Assembly (NCBI GenBank): GCA_013813215.1
Contig: JACCSC010000392.1
Span: 1-19,843 of the forward strand
Origin: Geodermatophilaceae bacterium
GTDB taxonomy: Bacteria > Actinomycetota > Actinomycetes > Mycobacteriales > Geodermatophilaceae
Reading direction: 5' to 3'
Length of the DNA: 19,843 bases
In this document: one piece after another, positions 8,783 to 17,234 of the stretch
Numbering within the stretch: the stretch's first letter is position 1
Layout of the letters: every line of letters starts with the position of its first letter
Made by a program: the position numbers and the translations under genes
The notes under the pieces: generated by a model
Databases searched by the model: none
What the model was told of the DNA's origin: nothing
The model's input: only the letters and a program-made list of their open reading frames with translations

Positions 8783-10771
8783 TCAGTCGGCGCGGGTCCG
8801 GGGGCGCAGCGTCCAACGCCGGCTGGCCGGCTTGGTCGCCGATGCCGGTACGCCGACCGGTGCCTGCTGGACACGCAGCGGCTCGGTCGTCCGCGGGGAA
8901 TGCCAGGCCGGCGGGGCCGCCCGCTGCTCCACCGCGGGCGTTCCAACGCCGGTCGGGCGCGGGAGGTGGCGCGGAGGTGGGTTCGCGGCCCGCCGCTGGC
9001 TCGTGATCGCGTGCCGGGTCGCGAACACTCCGGCGCCGTACCACCCCAGCAGGGCCACCGCGGCCGCCGACGGAAAGACGGCCATCGCATCGTGCAGGTC
9101 CCGCACGTTTGATGCCGCGCCGCCGTCGGCGGCGGCGGGACCGGCCAGGATCCGGGTCAGCAGGGCCATCGCGAGCACCAAGAGCAACGCCCCGGACACC
9201 GCGCCCACCAGCGGGCCGGACCGCGACCCGAACACGTACGCCGGCTCCGGGAAGCGCCCGCCGACCGCCACCGCCGCGAACAGCGCGACCACTCCGGCCA
9301 TCAACGCCGCGGCGAACACGGTTCGGCCGGCCGGTGGTGTGCCGGCGGTCGCCAGCGCGGTCAGCAGGATCAGGAACACGCTGAGGCTCAGCAGCCGCCA
9401 GGCCACCCGCGTGGAGTCCTCGATCGGCGGTGCGTACCGCACTATCGCGTTCTCCCGGGCGGCCACCCGACACGTCTCGTACGGCGCCCGCAGGCCGAGG
9501 GTCCGGGCCAGCACGCTCTTGCGCAGCCGCAGCTCGGGCGGGGGCTCCAGGCCGGACAGCCGATTGGTCAGCATCGTGCGGAGGACCCCGCGCGAGCGTT
9601 GCGTCGTCGCCGCGCGGGTGGCGTCCCACGGACCCAGGTCGCGCCACTGCTCGACGGTCTGGGCGGCGACCCGCTCGCACTGGCCGCGGTAGCGCAGCAT
9701 CGCGTCGGAGTCGACCGCGGGTTCGACCCGGATCCGGCGGGTGGGCAGGTGCTCGGTCGCGGCGATCCGGCGCAGCACCTCACCGGCTTGGGCCGCCGAC
9801 GTACGCCGCTCGTAGGACAGCGTGCCGCGGTGCAGGTCGTCGACCAGCAGCTGTTCGGCCAGCAGGTGCCGCAGCTCCGGCAGTTGGACCTCGGGCGAGA
9901 GCTGGATGACGCCCTGCCTGACCGCGGCCAACCGCTCGTCCGGCGTGATCCCGGGCATCGGGAAGCGCCCGCCGGTCACCGCGAAGTGCAGGGTGACGCC
10001 CAGCGCCCAGACGTCCCCGGCCGGCCGGCGCTTGATCTCCGCAGCCGGGTCGGCGTGTTGGGCGCGAGCCTCTTCCGGGGCGGTGTAGCTCAACGTGCCA
10101 GGGGCGGACAGGACGTAGGAGCCCTCCATCGGACGGGTGAGGCCGAAGTCGCCGAGCTTCCAGACGCCGTCGACGAGCATGATGTTGTCCGGCTTGACGT
10201 CGCCGTGCGAGGTCTGCAACTCGTGCAGGTGCGCCAGTCCATCGGCGATGCCGGCCAGCGCCTCGCACATCGAGGTGGTCCGGGCCCAGCGGCCGCCGTC
10301 GGGCAACTCGTCCCCGCGGCGGATCGCCAACACGTACTCGCGCAGGTTCAGCGACGCCCAGGGCATGACGATCAGCACGCCGCCGGTGTACGGGCCGGTG
10401 TTGATGCGACGGGCGATCGTCGAGGACATCAGGTGCGGGTGCCCGAGAGTCAGCGAACTCATCGCCGCCACCTCGTGCACGACCTGGTCCTGCCGGCCAT
10501 GCGCGGACTGCGGCAGGAGGACCTTGAGCGCGACGTCGCGACCGTGCAGGGCGTCGGGGTCGCTGGCCCGGTAGACGTGAGCGTTGACCCCCGCGTTCAC
10601 CTGCGCGGTGATCGTCCAGATGGACAGGCTGGCGCCGACATCGAGGGCGAACCCCCCGGGGGAGTGCTCGGGCAACGTGTAGGAGCCGAACACTTCGGTG
10701 GCCAGGACTTGATGGCTACCCGTCGTTACGGGCGCGGCGGCGTAGCCCAGGTAGCTCCGCTCGGGGTTCAC
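8783..10771 (-). CDS. Ser/Thr protein kinase with four C-terminal membrane segments, non-RD (HGD) catalytic loop
   Basis: About 662 residues. The kinase domain spans roughly 50-310: a modified Gly-rich loop (VNAGVNAHVYRA), catalytic Lys in VALKVL (K83), HGDVKPDN (189-196, Asp191 as base), DFG (208-210), APE (231-233) and GDVWALGV. The usual Arg before the catalytic Asp is Gly, so it is a non-RD kinase and may not need activation-loop phosphorylation. Four hydrophobic segments follow at about 456-476, 480-500, 513-535 and 562-585, then a Pro-rich tail of ~75 residues. No PASTA sensor is present, unlike PknB. GTG 10771 overlaps the stop of the FHA gene (GTGA). It lies between FHA/PP2C genes and a winged-helix gene, completing a phosphorylation circuit. 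The signal it senses is unknown; it could come through the membrane segments. Confidence 0.92.
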   Translation of the reverse strand: MNPERSYLGYAAAPVTTGSHQVLATEVFGSYTLPEHSPGGFALDVGASLSIWTITAQVNAGVNAHVYRASDPDALHGRDVALKVLLPQSAHGRQDQVVHEVAAMSSLTLGHPHLMSSTIARRINTGPYTGGVLIVMPWASLNLREYVLAIRRGDELPDGGRWARTTSMCEALAGIADGLAHLHELQTSHGDVKPDNIMLVDGVWKLGDFGLTRPMEGSYVLSAPGTLSYTAPEEARAQHADPAAEIKRRPAGDVWALGVTLHFAVTGGRFPMPGITPDERLAAVRQGVIQLSPEVQLPELRHLLAEQLLVDDLHRGTLSYERRTSAAQAGEVLRRIAATEHLPTRRIRVEPAVDSDAMLRYRGQCERVAAQTVEQWRDLGPWDATRAATTQRSRGVLRTMLTNRLSGLEPPPELRLRKSVLARTLGLRAPYETCRVAARENAIVRYAPPIEDSTRVAWRLLSLSVFLILLTALATAGTPPAGRTVFAAALMAGVVALFAAVAVGGRFPEPAYVFGSRSGPLVGAVSGALLLVLAMALLTRILAGPAAADGGAASNVRDLHDAMAVFPSAAAVALLGWYGAGVFATRHAITSQRRAANPPPRHLPRPTGVGTPAVEQRAAPPAWHSPRTTEPLRVQQAPVGVPASATKPASRRWTLRPRTRAD

Positions 10772-11574
10772 CGCCCAGCCCTCCCGCCGGCCCCGCCGCT
10801 CGTGGTCAGCCGGGCTCCCCAACGGTAACGCCACTCGCGGGCCTGTCCGGGCAGCCGCTGCAGGTGGGTCGCGGTGACCATGCCGTGGCCGATCAACGCC
10901 GCGGCGACCATCCCCAGGCTGACCGGCCGCTCGGTGAACACCCGGGCGTCCAGCAGCTTCTGTTTCAGCGTCTTGAGGTCGGTGACGACGTACCGCTCGA
11001 GTTCGTCCATCGTCGACGGGCCGGCCGGTACGCCGGTGAGCGCCGCCACCTCCCCGCCGATCTCGGCCGCCGAGGGCAGCCGGCGCAGTCGCAGCGGATC
11101 GCGCAGCCACGGCTGGCAGAGGAGCAGCGCGGTCAGGAAGTACTGCGCGTCCTCGGCCAGCACCACTCCGGCCCCCGGCTGGGTCGGCTCGCCGGTCAGG
11201 GCGGGCAGCTCCCGGTCCAGCGGGGCGGGTTCGGCTGCCAGCGCCGTACAGCTGACTCCGATCGCCCGCTCCTGGTGGACCATCGTCGCGGTCCCCACCG
11301 TGACCGCCGTGCGATCGGCGACCCAGCGGGCGCCGGGCCGTAACGGGATCAGCGAACCCTCCAGGGTGTCGACGTAGAGCGGGTTCACCTCGGAGAGGTT
11401 GGTCAGCTGCCAGCCCGCCGGCTGGACCTCGATCAGCCCGTGGTGCCGTGAGAGGTGCACGTCGCCGGCCAGCAGCAGGTCGGCACCGCCACCGGGCCGA
11501 CCGAAGATCAACGACTGCCCCGGTGACAACGCATGCTGCTGGCCATCCGGACCGCGGATGACCACCCGGTTCAT
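10768..11574 (-). CDS. FHA-domain protein with C-terminal helical (possibly winged-helix) region
   Basis: About 268 residues, cytosolic. The FHA domain occupies residues ~1-100: IFGRPGGGADL (G25, R26), LSRHHGLI (S42, H45) and LTNLSEVNPLYVD carry the canonical phosphothreonine-contact residues. The region after ~145 (AQYFLTALLLCQPWLRDP, LPSAAEIGGEVAAL, VVTDLKTLKQKLLD) is helical and looks like a winged-helix DNA-binding unit of the kind seen after FHA domains in other actinobacterial proteins; I am unsure of this second domain. ATG 11574 overlaps the PP2C stop by 4 bp (ATGA), and its own stop overlaps the kinase start. It is likely a reader or substrate of the adjacent kinase, possibly passing the signal to transcription. 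Confidence 0.85.
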   Translation of the reverse strand: MNRVVIRGPDGQQHALSPGQSLIFGRPGGGADLLLAGDVHLSRHHGLIEVQPAGWQLTNLSEVNPLYVDTLEGSLIPLRPGARWVADRTAVTVGTATMVHQERAIGVSCTALAAEPAPLDRELPALTGEPTQPGAGVVLAEDAQYFLTALLLCQPWLRDPLRLRRLPSAAEIGGEVAALTGVPAGPSTMDELERYVVTDLKTLKQKLLDARVFTERPVSLGMVAAALIGHGMVTATHLQRLPGQAREWRYRWGARLTTSGGAGGRAGR

Positions 11575-12359
11575 GGCCGCGGGCGGACCACGACGGCGCT
11601 CGCGTCGTCGGTACCGCCGGCCGCCGCCGCCGCGACCACGAGCCGGCGGGCACTGAGTTCGGGATCGGGGGAACCGGCCAGGATGTCGGCCATCTGCGCA
11701 TTGCTCAGCGCGCCGTGCACCCCATCGGTCGACAGCAGGACGGCATCGCCCGGCACCGGCCGGAGCCGCGTGAGATCCGCGCTGGCTCCGGCCGGGTTGC
11801 CGAGGTACCGGCGTAGATGGTTCGTGGTACGCCGGACCAGCGGCGAATCAGGTTCTGCGGCGCCGACGGCGACCAGGTGGGCGGCGACGGTGTGATCGGT
11901 GGTCAGAACCTGCAGCACGCCCTCGCGCAGCAGGTGGGCGCGGGAGTCGCCCACGTTGACGACGATCAGCTCGTCGGAATCCGCGACCGCGACCAATGCG
12001 CACAACGTGCTCGCACCGGTCAGCAGGCCGGCCGGGGCGAACTCCGCGACGAGTCGCTCCTGGACGGCGGCCACAGCGGCGTTCACCTGCTCCTCGTCCC
12101 GGACGGCCGCCAGGTGCTCGGCGAAGACGGCCACCGCCATCGCGGCCGCCTCCCCGCCGCGGCTGGTGGAGCCCATCCCGTCGGCGAGCACGACGAGTCC
12201 CGAGTGCGGCGCGACGAACAGGGCGTCCATGTTCGTGCCGCGGCGCGCGCCGCGCTCGCTGTGCGCGCCGACCAGCCAGCGCGCGGCCATCGCCGACGCG
12301 ATCGCCCCCGCGGGGGCGCCGACGTCCGTCGTCCTCGACGATCCCGGCCCGCCGCTCAT
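11571..12359 (-). CDS. PP2C-family Ser/Thr protein phosphatase
   Basis: About 262 residues, soluble and of minimal PP2C length. Metal-binding and catalytic motifs are in order: RRGTNMDAL (D45; the usual NED is NMD), VVLADGMG (D60, G61), GASTLCALV, VGDSRAHLL (D138), LTTDHT, LLSTDGVHG (D212) and GGTDDASAVVV (D252). All metal ligands are present, so it should be an active manganese/magnesium-dependent phosphatase that removes phosphate from proteins of the neighbouring kinase circuit. ATG 12359 overlaps the preceding FHA gene as ATGA; the frame stays open upstream, but that part belongs to the FHA gene. A 16-bp GC palindrome near the start (12303-12318) is probably coding noise. Confidence 0.93.
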   Translation of the reverse strand: MSGGPGSSRTTDVGAPAGAIASAMAARWLVGAHSERGARRGTNMDALFVAPHSGLVVLADGMGSTSRGGEAAAMAVAVFAEHLAAVRDEEQVNAAVAAVQERLVAEFAPAGLLTGASTLCALVAVADSDELIVVNVGDSRAHLLREGVLQVLTTDHTVAAHLVAVGAAEPDSPLVRRTTNHLRRYLGNPAGASADLTRLRPVPGDAVLLSTDGVHGALSNAQMADILAGSPDPELSARRLVVAAAAAGGTDDASAVVVRPRP

Positions 12360-13354
12360 GACACCGCCCCGCTGCTCGCCCGCACCACCGGAGTAGACGC
12401 GACGAGCGGTTGGTAGGTCCAGCACGGGCCCATGCTGCCCAGTTGCAGCGTGTCGCGGGCCCGCAGCAGCACTGGTGAGCGGACGAGTGCGCCGTTGACC
12501 CGCGTTCCGTGCCTGCTGTCGAGGTCTTCGACCCGGCAGCCGGCCGCGGTCGGGATCAGCCGCAGGTGGTGCCGGGAGGCCGAGGGGTAGGTGATCGTCA
12601 CGTCGCAATCCTCCGCCCGTCCGACGACGACCGGATCGCGGGTGAGCACGATGTCGGGCTCGCCGTCGGTTCCTCGCAGCCGGTGTACGCCGGCGCCGCG
12701 CGTCTCGGCGGCCGTCGCCTCTGCCCGCAGGTCACGAAGGGCCGGGACGAGGACAGGTCCGCGCGGTGCCTCGGCCACCGCCCGGGTCGCCTCGGCTGCC
12801 GGCTCCGACCCGGCCGGCGTGAAGCTCTGGGTCGACTCGGGATAGCGAGGGGAGTCGAAGGATGCCGGGCCGTACGTCGTCGTGGCCTCCCGCGGCACGT
12901 CTGCTCCCGCGCGCAACGATCCCGGTCCCGGCAGCGTCGTCGAGATGACCTCCGGCCGGCCCTCCGCGACGGTCTCGCTGTCCTGCACGACGACCCGCGG
13001 CGCGCCTGCGTGCAGCCACTGCTTCTCGCGGGCGGTCCGCAGCAGGCCGGCCGAGACCGCATCCTGCACGGTGTCGAGCAGCGGTTCGACGACGGCGTAC
13101 TCCTCGGCGCTGATGCCGACGAGAAAAGCCTTGGGCAGGACGGCCTTCTGGCCGTACGGCATGGCCACGCGCTGCCGGCGGCAGGCCCGGGCGATCCGCT
13201 TGGTCACGGCGCGGACGGTCGGACGCGGGGCGGGAACCAGGGCGCGGTAGGCGTCGTACGCCGTGTCCGCGACGGTGGCCCGATCCGGGAGCCACCGCCG
13301 GGCGACGAGCAACCCGGTCAGGACGACCACCGCGATCGCGATCCACACGCTCAT
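12356..13354 (-). CDS. Membrane-anchored FhaA-like protein (DUF3662-like plus FHA)
   Basis: About 332 residues. One N-terminal membrane helix (WIAIAVVVLTGLLVARRWL, from residue 4) is followed by a DUF3662-like domain (~35-135), including KAFLVGISAEEYAVV. A low-complexity Ala/Pro/Glu/Thr linker follows (~140-225), then a C-terminal FHA domain with VVVGRAEDCDVTI (G245, R246), SASRHHLRL and LDSRHGTRVNG. In mycobacteria FhaA couples kinase signalling to cell-wall synthesis, but it has no membrane helix; the anchor here would bring it to the membrane kinase. ATG 13354 follows GGGGTGAGG, a weakly placed ribosome-binding site. It is the first gene of the coupled FHA-PP2C-FHA-kinase set. The 92-bp gap upstream holds a hairpin, so an independent promoter is possible. 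Confidence 0.88.
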   Translation of the reverse strand: MSVWIAIAVVVLTGLLVARRWLPDRATVADTAYDAYRALVPAPRPTVRAVTKRIARACRRQRVAMPYGQKAVLPKAFLVGISAEEYAVVEPLLDTVQDAVSAGLLRTAREKQWLHAGAPRVVVQDSETVAEGRPEVISTTLPGPGSLRAGADVPREATTTYGPASFDSPRYPESTQSFTPAGSEPAAEATRAVAEAPRGPVLVPALRDLRAEATAAETRGAGVHRLRGTDGEPDIVLTRDPVVVGRAEDCDVTITYPSASRHHLRLIPTAAGCRVEDLDSRHGTRVNGALVRSPVLLRARDTLQLGSMGPCWTYQPLVASTPVVRASSGAVS

Positions 13355-13386
13355 GGCCTCACCCCACCCGATCGCGCCGGCGCGGT

Positions 13387-13406
13387 CACCTCCCGTGGGG
13401 GAGGTG
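13387..13406 (-). terminator. Perfect 8-bp hairpin between the SGNH gene and the phosphosignalling operon
   Basis: CACCTCCC (13387-13394) and GGGAGGTG (13399-13406) pair exactly around a 4-base loop. It lies 41 bp after the SGNH stop and 33 bp before the FHA start. There is no U-tract on either strand, so it would be an imperfect intrinsic terminator or an attenuator. One arm on the minus-strand RNA contains GGGAGGTG, which resembles a ribosome-binding site. Confidence 0.4.
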
Positions 13407-13446
13407 CACCGGGCCGCCCGACCTCAGCGCCGCGAAGTTGTCCGGG

Positions 13447-15284
13447 TCACTGGCCGATCCTGAAATGGACGCGGTCGGCCCCTCGATCGTTCTCGGGCCC
13501 AGCGGCCCGAAAGAACTCGCGGCTGTTGAGGTAGACGACGATCTCGTCGAACCTCACGTCCGGCGCCTCCACGGTGACCTCGGTGATGTCACCGATATGG
13601 ACGTCGACGGCGACATCGAAGGCCCGGAAGACGTCGCCGGGGGACAGCGGACTCCACGGCAGCTCGAATACCGCCTTCATGCCGAGCGCGAGTCGAACAC
13701 GGGCGACAGGTGACAGCGGGGCGGGGCTCGGCAATCCGACGTGGAGCCCGGTCAACCGGAAGGCGACCGACTCCACGCAGGCGATGCAGGCAAGGTGGCG
13801 GAGGCCACGGCGGGAATCCACGCCGTGTCGCCGCAGGCTCTGACCCAGGGCCAGTGGGGCACCGGGTCGCGGCCCCAGGTCGGCGACCGCGCCACGCACG
13901 GAGAAGCGCCTGTGCTCTTCGTAGGCCGCGATGATCCGATCGGCGTAGCGGGCCGCGCCGGCCGGACTGGGGTGGATGAACGACGCGATCAACGCGATGT
14001 CGATCCGACCTATCTCGTCGTCCAGGGCTTCTCTCAGCCCCGCCATCGCAGCGGCGACGTCGTCGTCGGAGGGAGCGGGCCTCGGGTGGGAGTCGAGTTC
14101 GATCACGCGTCGGGCCGCCCTGGCCAGCGGCGCCGGCAGATCGTCCCGTTCCAGCAGCTCCCGGAGCCGCGAGAGGAGCGCGCGGAAGTCCCGCAGGGGT
14201 TCATCCGCCGGGGCTCTGAGACTTGTGGCGCTCAGGCGCCGAATCTGACGGTAGTCGCCGTGCAGGTCAAACCGTGGAACCTGGGCCAGCCGCTCGTCGA
14301 GCATCTCGTCGGACACGGCGTGGCGGCCGCCGTCCGGCGGCCTGTACCCCTCGTGCACCAGGACGCCGCCACCGGCGAACAGCGCGTGCTCCGGCCTGAA
14401 CGCCGGGTGCGCGTACAGGATCGACGGGCCCGAGTTGGAGCGCAGGTCGGCGATGGTTCGGCGCATCCAGAAGTGCGCGTGCGCGGCGGCGATCTCCGAT
14501 CGCCGCGTCGCCTTCCCGACTTCTCGCTCGATGTCCACGCCGAACCCGATCAGGTTCAGCAAGCCGTTGAAACCGAGTACCCAACCTGGATGCTTCGCGA
14601 AGTACTCGGCCATCTCGACCAGCTTCCCGCGATCGGATCGAGCCGACAGCACGGAGAAGTAGCCGGTGACGATGATGACCGCCTTGGGGCAGGTCCGTGG
14701 AGCCAGCTCGAGCAGTCCGCAGCCGTTCCCCGAACACCAGTTCCAAGGACCGGTCGATCTCGGCCTGGCCGGGACCGTCGGGGTCCAGGACTTCCTCGAA
14801 GTCGATGTCATTGATCCCAACCGTCGATGAGCAGTACGTCGACCGTGGCGCCGAGCTCCGACCCAACCAGCTGCCGGACCTGCGTCGTCACGGTGGGGAA
14901 CGTCGCGGGGTTCTCACCGAACAGTCCGGCCGCCGGACGGTCGTCCACACCGTCGAGAAACCCTCGCATCTCGGCGTCGTCGTCGAACTCGGAGCCGAAC
15001 ATCTCGCAGAAGTCGACCCGGTCACCGGCGGCCTCTCGCGTTACGGCGCCGGAGGGCAGCACGACGTCGACATCGCGTTCCGGGTCGTCAACGGCGGCAT
15101 CGATCTTCGCGCCGGATCGAGAATGCCCGCGCCCCGGCTCGGCACCGAGGCCGGGCAGGATGTCCAGCGACTGGTCTACGAGCTGCGCCAGTCTCGTGGC
15201 GGCCAACCGGGCGAAGGTGTGCTCGACGGCGATTCCCTGCCCCCACATCGCGGAGTCACCGACGATCGCCACTCTCAGGGCCAT
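13447..15284 (-). pseudogene. Large SGNH/GDSL hydrolase-like protein, two single-base frameshifts
   Basis: The reading frame changes twice. From ATG 15284 (AAAGGGA ribosome-binding site) the start is RVAIVGDSAMWGQGI, block I with catalytic Ser11. Near 14820 an extra T breaks DGGINDIDF, which holds the block III Asn. Near 14725 one extra base breaks VFGERCGLLELA, after which PKAVIIVTGYFSVLS continues as in actinobacterial SGNH proteins. HPAFRPEHALFAGG may carry the catalytic His. Removing both bases gives about 611 residues, far longer than a single SGNH domain; the last ~300 residues (13447 to ~14350) form an extra region I do not recognise. No signal peptide is seen. The metallopeptidase gene lies 24 bp upstream. 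It would be an esterase or lipase-like hydrolase if intact. Sequencing error is as likely as true decay. Confidence 0.75.
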
Positions 15285-15308
15285 GACGAATCCCTTTTCG
15301 TTTCCGAC

Positions 15309-16271
15309 TCAGGACCACCACGGGGCGGGCGGAGCGGAGTACATCTCCGCCAGCGTGTCGTGACCACCGTCGGCGAGAAGCTGGGCCAGGGACTGACCGC
15401 TGCTCGTATCTGCGTCGCTGGAGCGCCGGATGTTTCCGTTCACATAGCGGAACAGTGGGGTGGCCAGGGCGAATTGATCGTGGACGCCCGGGTCGAACTT
15501 GCCTTGCCGCTGGGTGGCGCCCAGCGTCCAGGCCTCGACGATGGCGGCCTGCTGTTCCATCTGGTATTCGCGCCATTGCTTGCCGGGGTTGAAGTCGTAA
15601 GGCTCCTCCCGGGTCACGCCGACGCGGGCGTCGTACAGGTATACCTCTCGCAGCGCCGCTCGCTTGGCCTGCCACACGTGCGTCATCTCGTGATAGAGCA
15701 GTGCCCCGTCCGGTGTAGTCGAGTGCGGGTCGTACTTGCCGGCCAGATTGATGACGACGGGCACGCCAAGGGGAGCAATCGGGAAGGTGAAGGGCCGGCC
15801 GTCGATCCCGGCCACATTCGTGAGGACTATGTGCTCGCGGTCAGGCAGGGTGTCGCGGAAGATGTACTGCGCCATCTCCCACTCCTGGTCGTTCAGGCGC
15901 CGGTGGTCGATGAATCCGAAGACGACCCCGCCCGCGGCATACAGGTGGGCAGCGGCACCGAAGGGTCCCGCCACCGGCCAGGTCAGTCCGGCGTAGATCA
16001 CGGCGTCGCCGGCAATGTATCCGAGCAGGATGAGCTCGTCCTCGAACTCGTGCTTCAGAAGACCGTGCAGTGGATCCCCGGCGATGGCGAAGGCCTCCGG
16101 CGGTATCGCCCGGTAGACATCTTCGCCGATCGTGACGACTTGCCGGGCAAAGTCGATGGTGCCCTCGATGACTTCTTGGCCGTGCTCCACAGTGAACACC
16201 GCGAGGGCGCCGGCCGGACCACCCAGCACGCCGCCGATGACGACCTTGCCGATATCTCCCAAGATGCCCAC
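15309..16271 (-). CDS. HEMTH zinc metallopeptidase-like protein (Vgr-related / eCIS-core-like)
   Basis: About 320 residues from GTG 16271. HEMTHVWQ (194-201) is an HExxH zinc motif; EQQAAIVEAW (E239) lies 45 residues later and is the probable third ligand, as in proteins annotated Vgr-related that carry an HELTHVWQ plus EQQA pattern. A Gly/Ala-rich segment near the N-terminus (VVIGGVLGGPAGALAVF) and another at ~80-115 (YIAGDAVIYAGLTWPVAG) could associate with membranes, but there is no Sec signal peptide. The start is eight bases after the stop of the tail-like gene and lacks a clear ribosome-binding site, so it may be coupled; a later GTG in VLGG is possible. Among the frameshifted neighbours this gene is intact. 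The substrate is unknown. Confidence 0.7.
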   Translation of the reverse strand: MGILGDIGKVVIGGVLGGPAGALAVFTVEHGQEVIEGTIDFARQVVTIGEDVYRAIPPEAFAIAGDPLHGLLKHEFEDELILLGYIAGDAVIYAGLTWPVAGPFGAAAHLYAAGGVVFGFIDHRRLNDQEWEMAQYIFRDTLPDREHIVLTNVAGIDGRPFTFPIAPLGVPVVINLAGKYDPHSTTPDGALLYHEMTHVWQAKRAALREVYLYDARVGVTREEPYDFNPGKQWREYQMEQQAAIVEAWTLGATQRQGKFDPGVHDQFALATPLFRYVNGNIRRSSDADTSSGQSLAQLLADGGHDTLAEMYSAPPAPWWS

Positions 16272-16279
16272 CGGTCTGG

Positions 16280-17183
16280 CTACTGCAGCGCGACGAGCAC
16301 GGGAACCAGCCCCTGCCCGCCGGTGAGGCGACCGAGACTCTTGCCGAGCACCGCGCCGAAGGCGCGAGCCGGATCCGCTGCCCGCATGGCATGCCCGGGC
16401 GTGGAGGAGGTGGTGAGCAGATCGCCGACGCCAATCGGTGACGGTCGGCATCGGCCAGGCAGAACACCTTGCCGACCAACGCCACCGGCGCCCGGACCGC
16501 GCCGGTCGGGCTGCGGTCCAGCCGCAGCGCCGGCTTCCAGCCGCCGGCCCCGGAGACCACACCGGCCACTCGCCGGTCGTACGGATCGGTGCACGCGCGC
16601 AGCCGACCGTCGTCGTCCACGCATATCACCGATCCGCCGGGCACCGCCTCGACCACGTCGAAGTCTTCGGCGCAGTCGGCACCGTGCAGCTCGATGTCGC
16701 CCTTCACGCCGTCGAGCGTGAGCGTGGTGTGCAGGTTGTCGTCGAAGAAGGTGATGCCACCGGTCTTGCCGCTGATCACGATCGCCCGTCCGTTGGCCCC
16801 CGAGCGCAGTACGACGCTGCCGGCCTGGCCGTCGTCGGTGCCGAACGTGCCGGTGCCGGTGATGCCGTTCAGCGTGATGGTGGGGCGGTCCTCGTCGTCC
16901 CGGACCCAGATCCCGCCGGCCGCCTGCCGGTCCCCGACGTGCAGGGCAACCGCCGGAACCTTCGGCACGTTGTCCGCGTCGACGAAGACCCGTCGTCGTC
17001 GATCTGTTGGCCGGGGAGAAGGGGGCCTCGGAGAATCCCGAGGACGGGCGTCGTCTTCTTCTTGCCGGTCGCCTTGGTCGGTCCGGTCGACCGCCCGATG
17101 TGGACCGCATCGGCCTCCAGGCCAGTTTCCCGGCCGCCTCCCGGGATGGTGATCCGGACGGGCCCCTCGAGGTCCTGAGCCAT
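16280..17183 (-). pseudogene. Tail-fibre/beta-helix-like protein with conserved C-terminal module, two single-base frameshifts
   Basis: ATG 17183 follows AAGGAGACAGCG, a good ribosome-binding site. Frame 1 reads MAQDLEGPVRITIPGGG to LLPGQQIDDDG; a base is missing near 16990. Frame 2 reads VFVDADNVPK, then Gly/Thr-rich beta repeats (ITLNGITGTGTFG, GSVVLRSGANGRAIVISG, TLTLDGVKGDIELHG), then YDRRVAGVVSGAG and APVALVGKVFC. A second base is missing near 16441. Frame 3 reads SPIGVGDLLTTSSTPGHAM to VPVLVALQ. The C-terminal block is one I know from phage-tail-like and large surface proteins of many bacteria; its function is not established. The repaired length is about 301 residues. No signal peptide is seen. 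It is first in a set with the metallopeptidase and SGNH genes. A structural fibre role is inferred from the repeats only. Confidence 0.7.
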
Positions 17184-17234
17184 CGCTGTCTCCTTCGGTA
17201 GCGCGCACGAACCGCCGCCGATGGCAGTCCTCAC

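Noticed and set aside
11575..11701. Kinase frame extended through the FHA gene to 11701
   Set aside because: The FHA protein in the other frame has clear motifs, and GTG 10771 with its GTGA overlap is a better kinase start.
12303..12318. 16-bp perfect palindrome CGCCCCCGCGGGGGCG
   Set aside because: It lies inside the PP2C coding region, is made only of C and G, and is easily explained by Pro/Ala/Gly codons.
12356..13354. Standard fhaA of the pknAB locus
   Set aside because: It has a membrane helix, and the neighbours lack FhaB, RodA, PBP and PASTA-kinase genes.
14697..16721. A 674-codon plus-strand open frame
   Set aside because: It lies antisense to the SGNH, metallopeptidase and tail-like genes, and its translation has no recognisable domain. 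GC-rich DNA gives long antisense frames.
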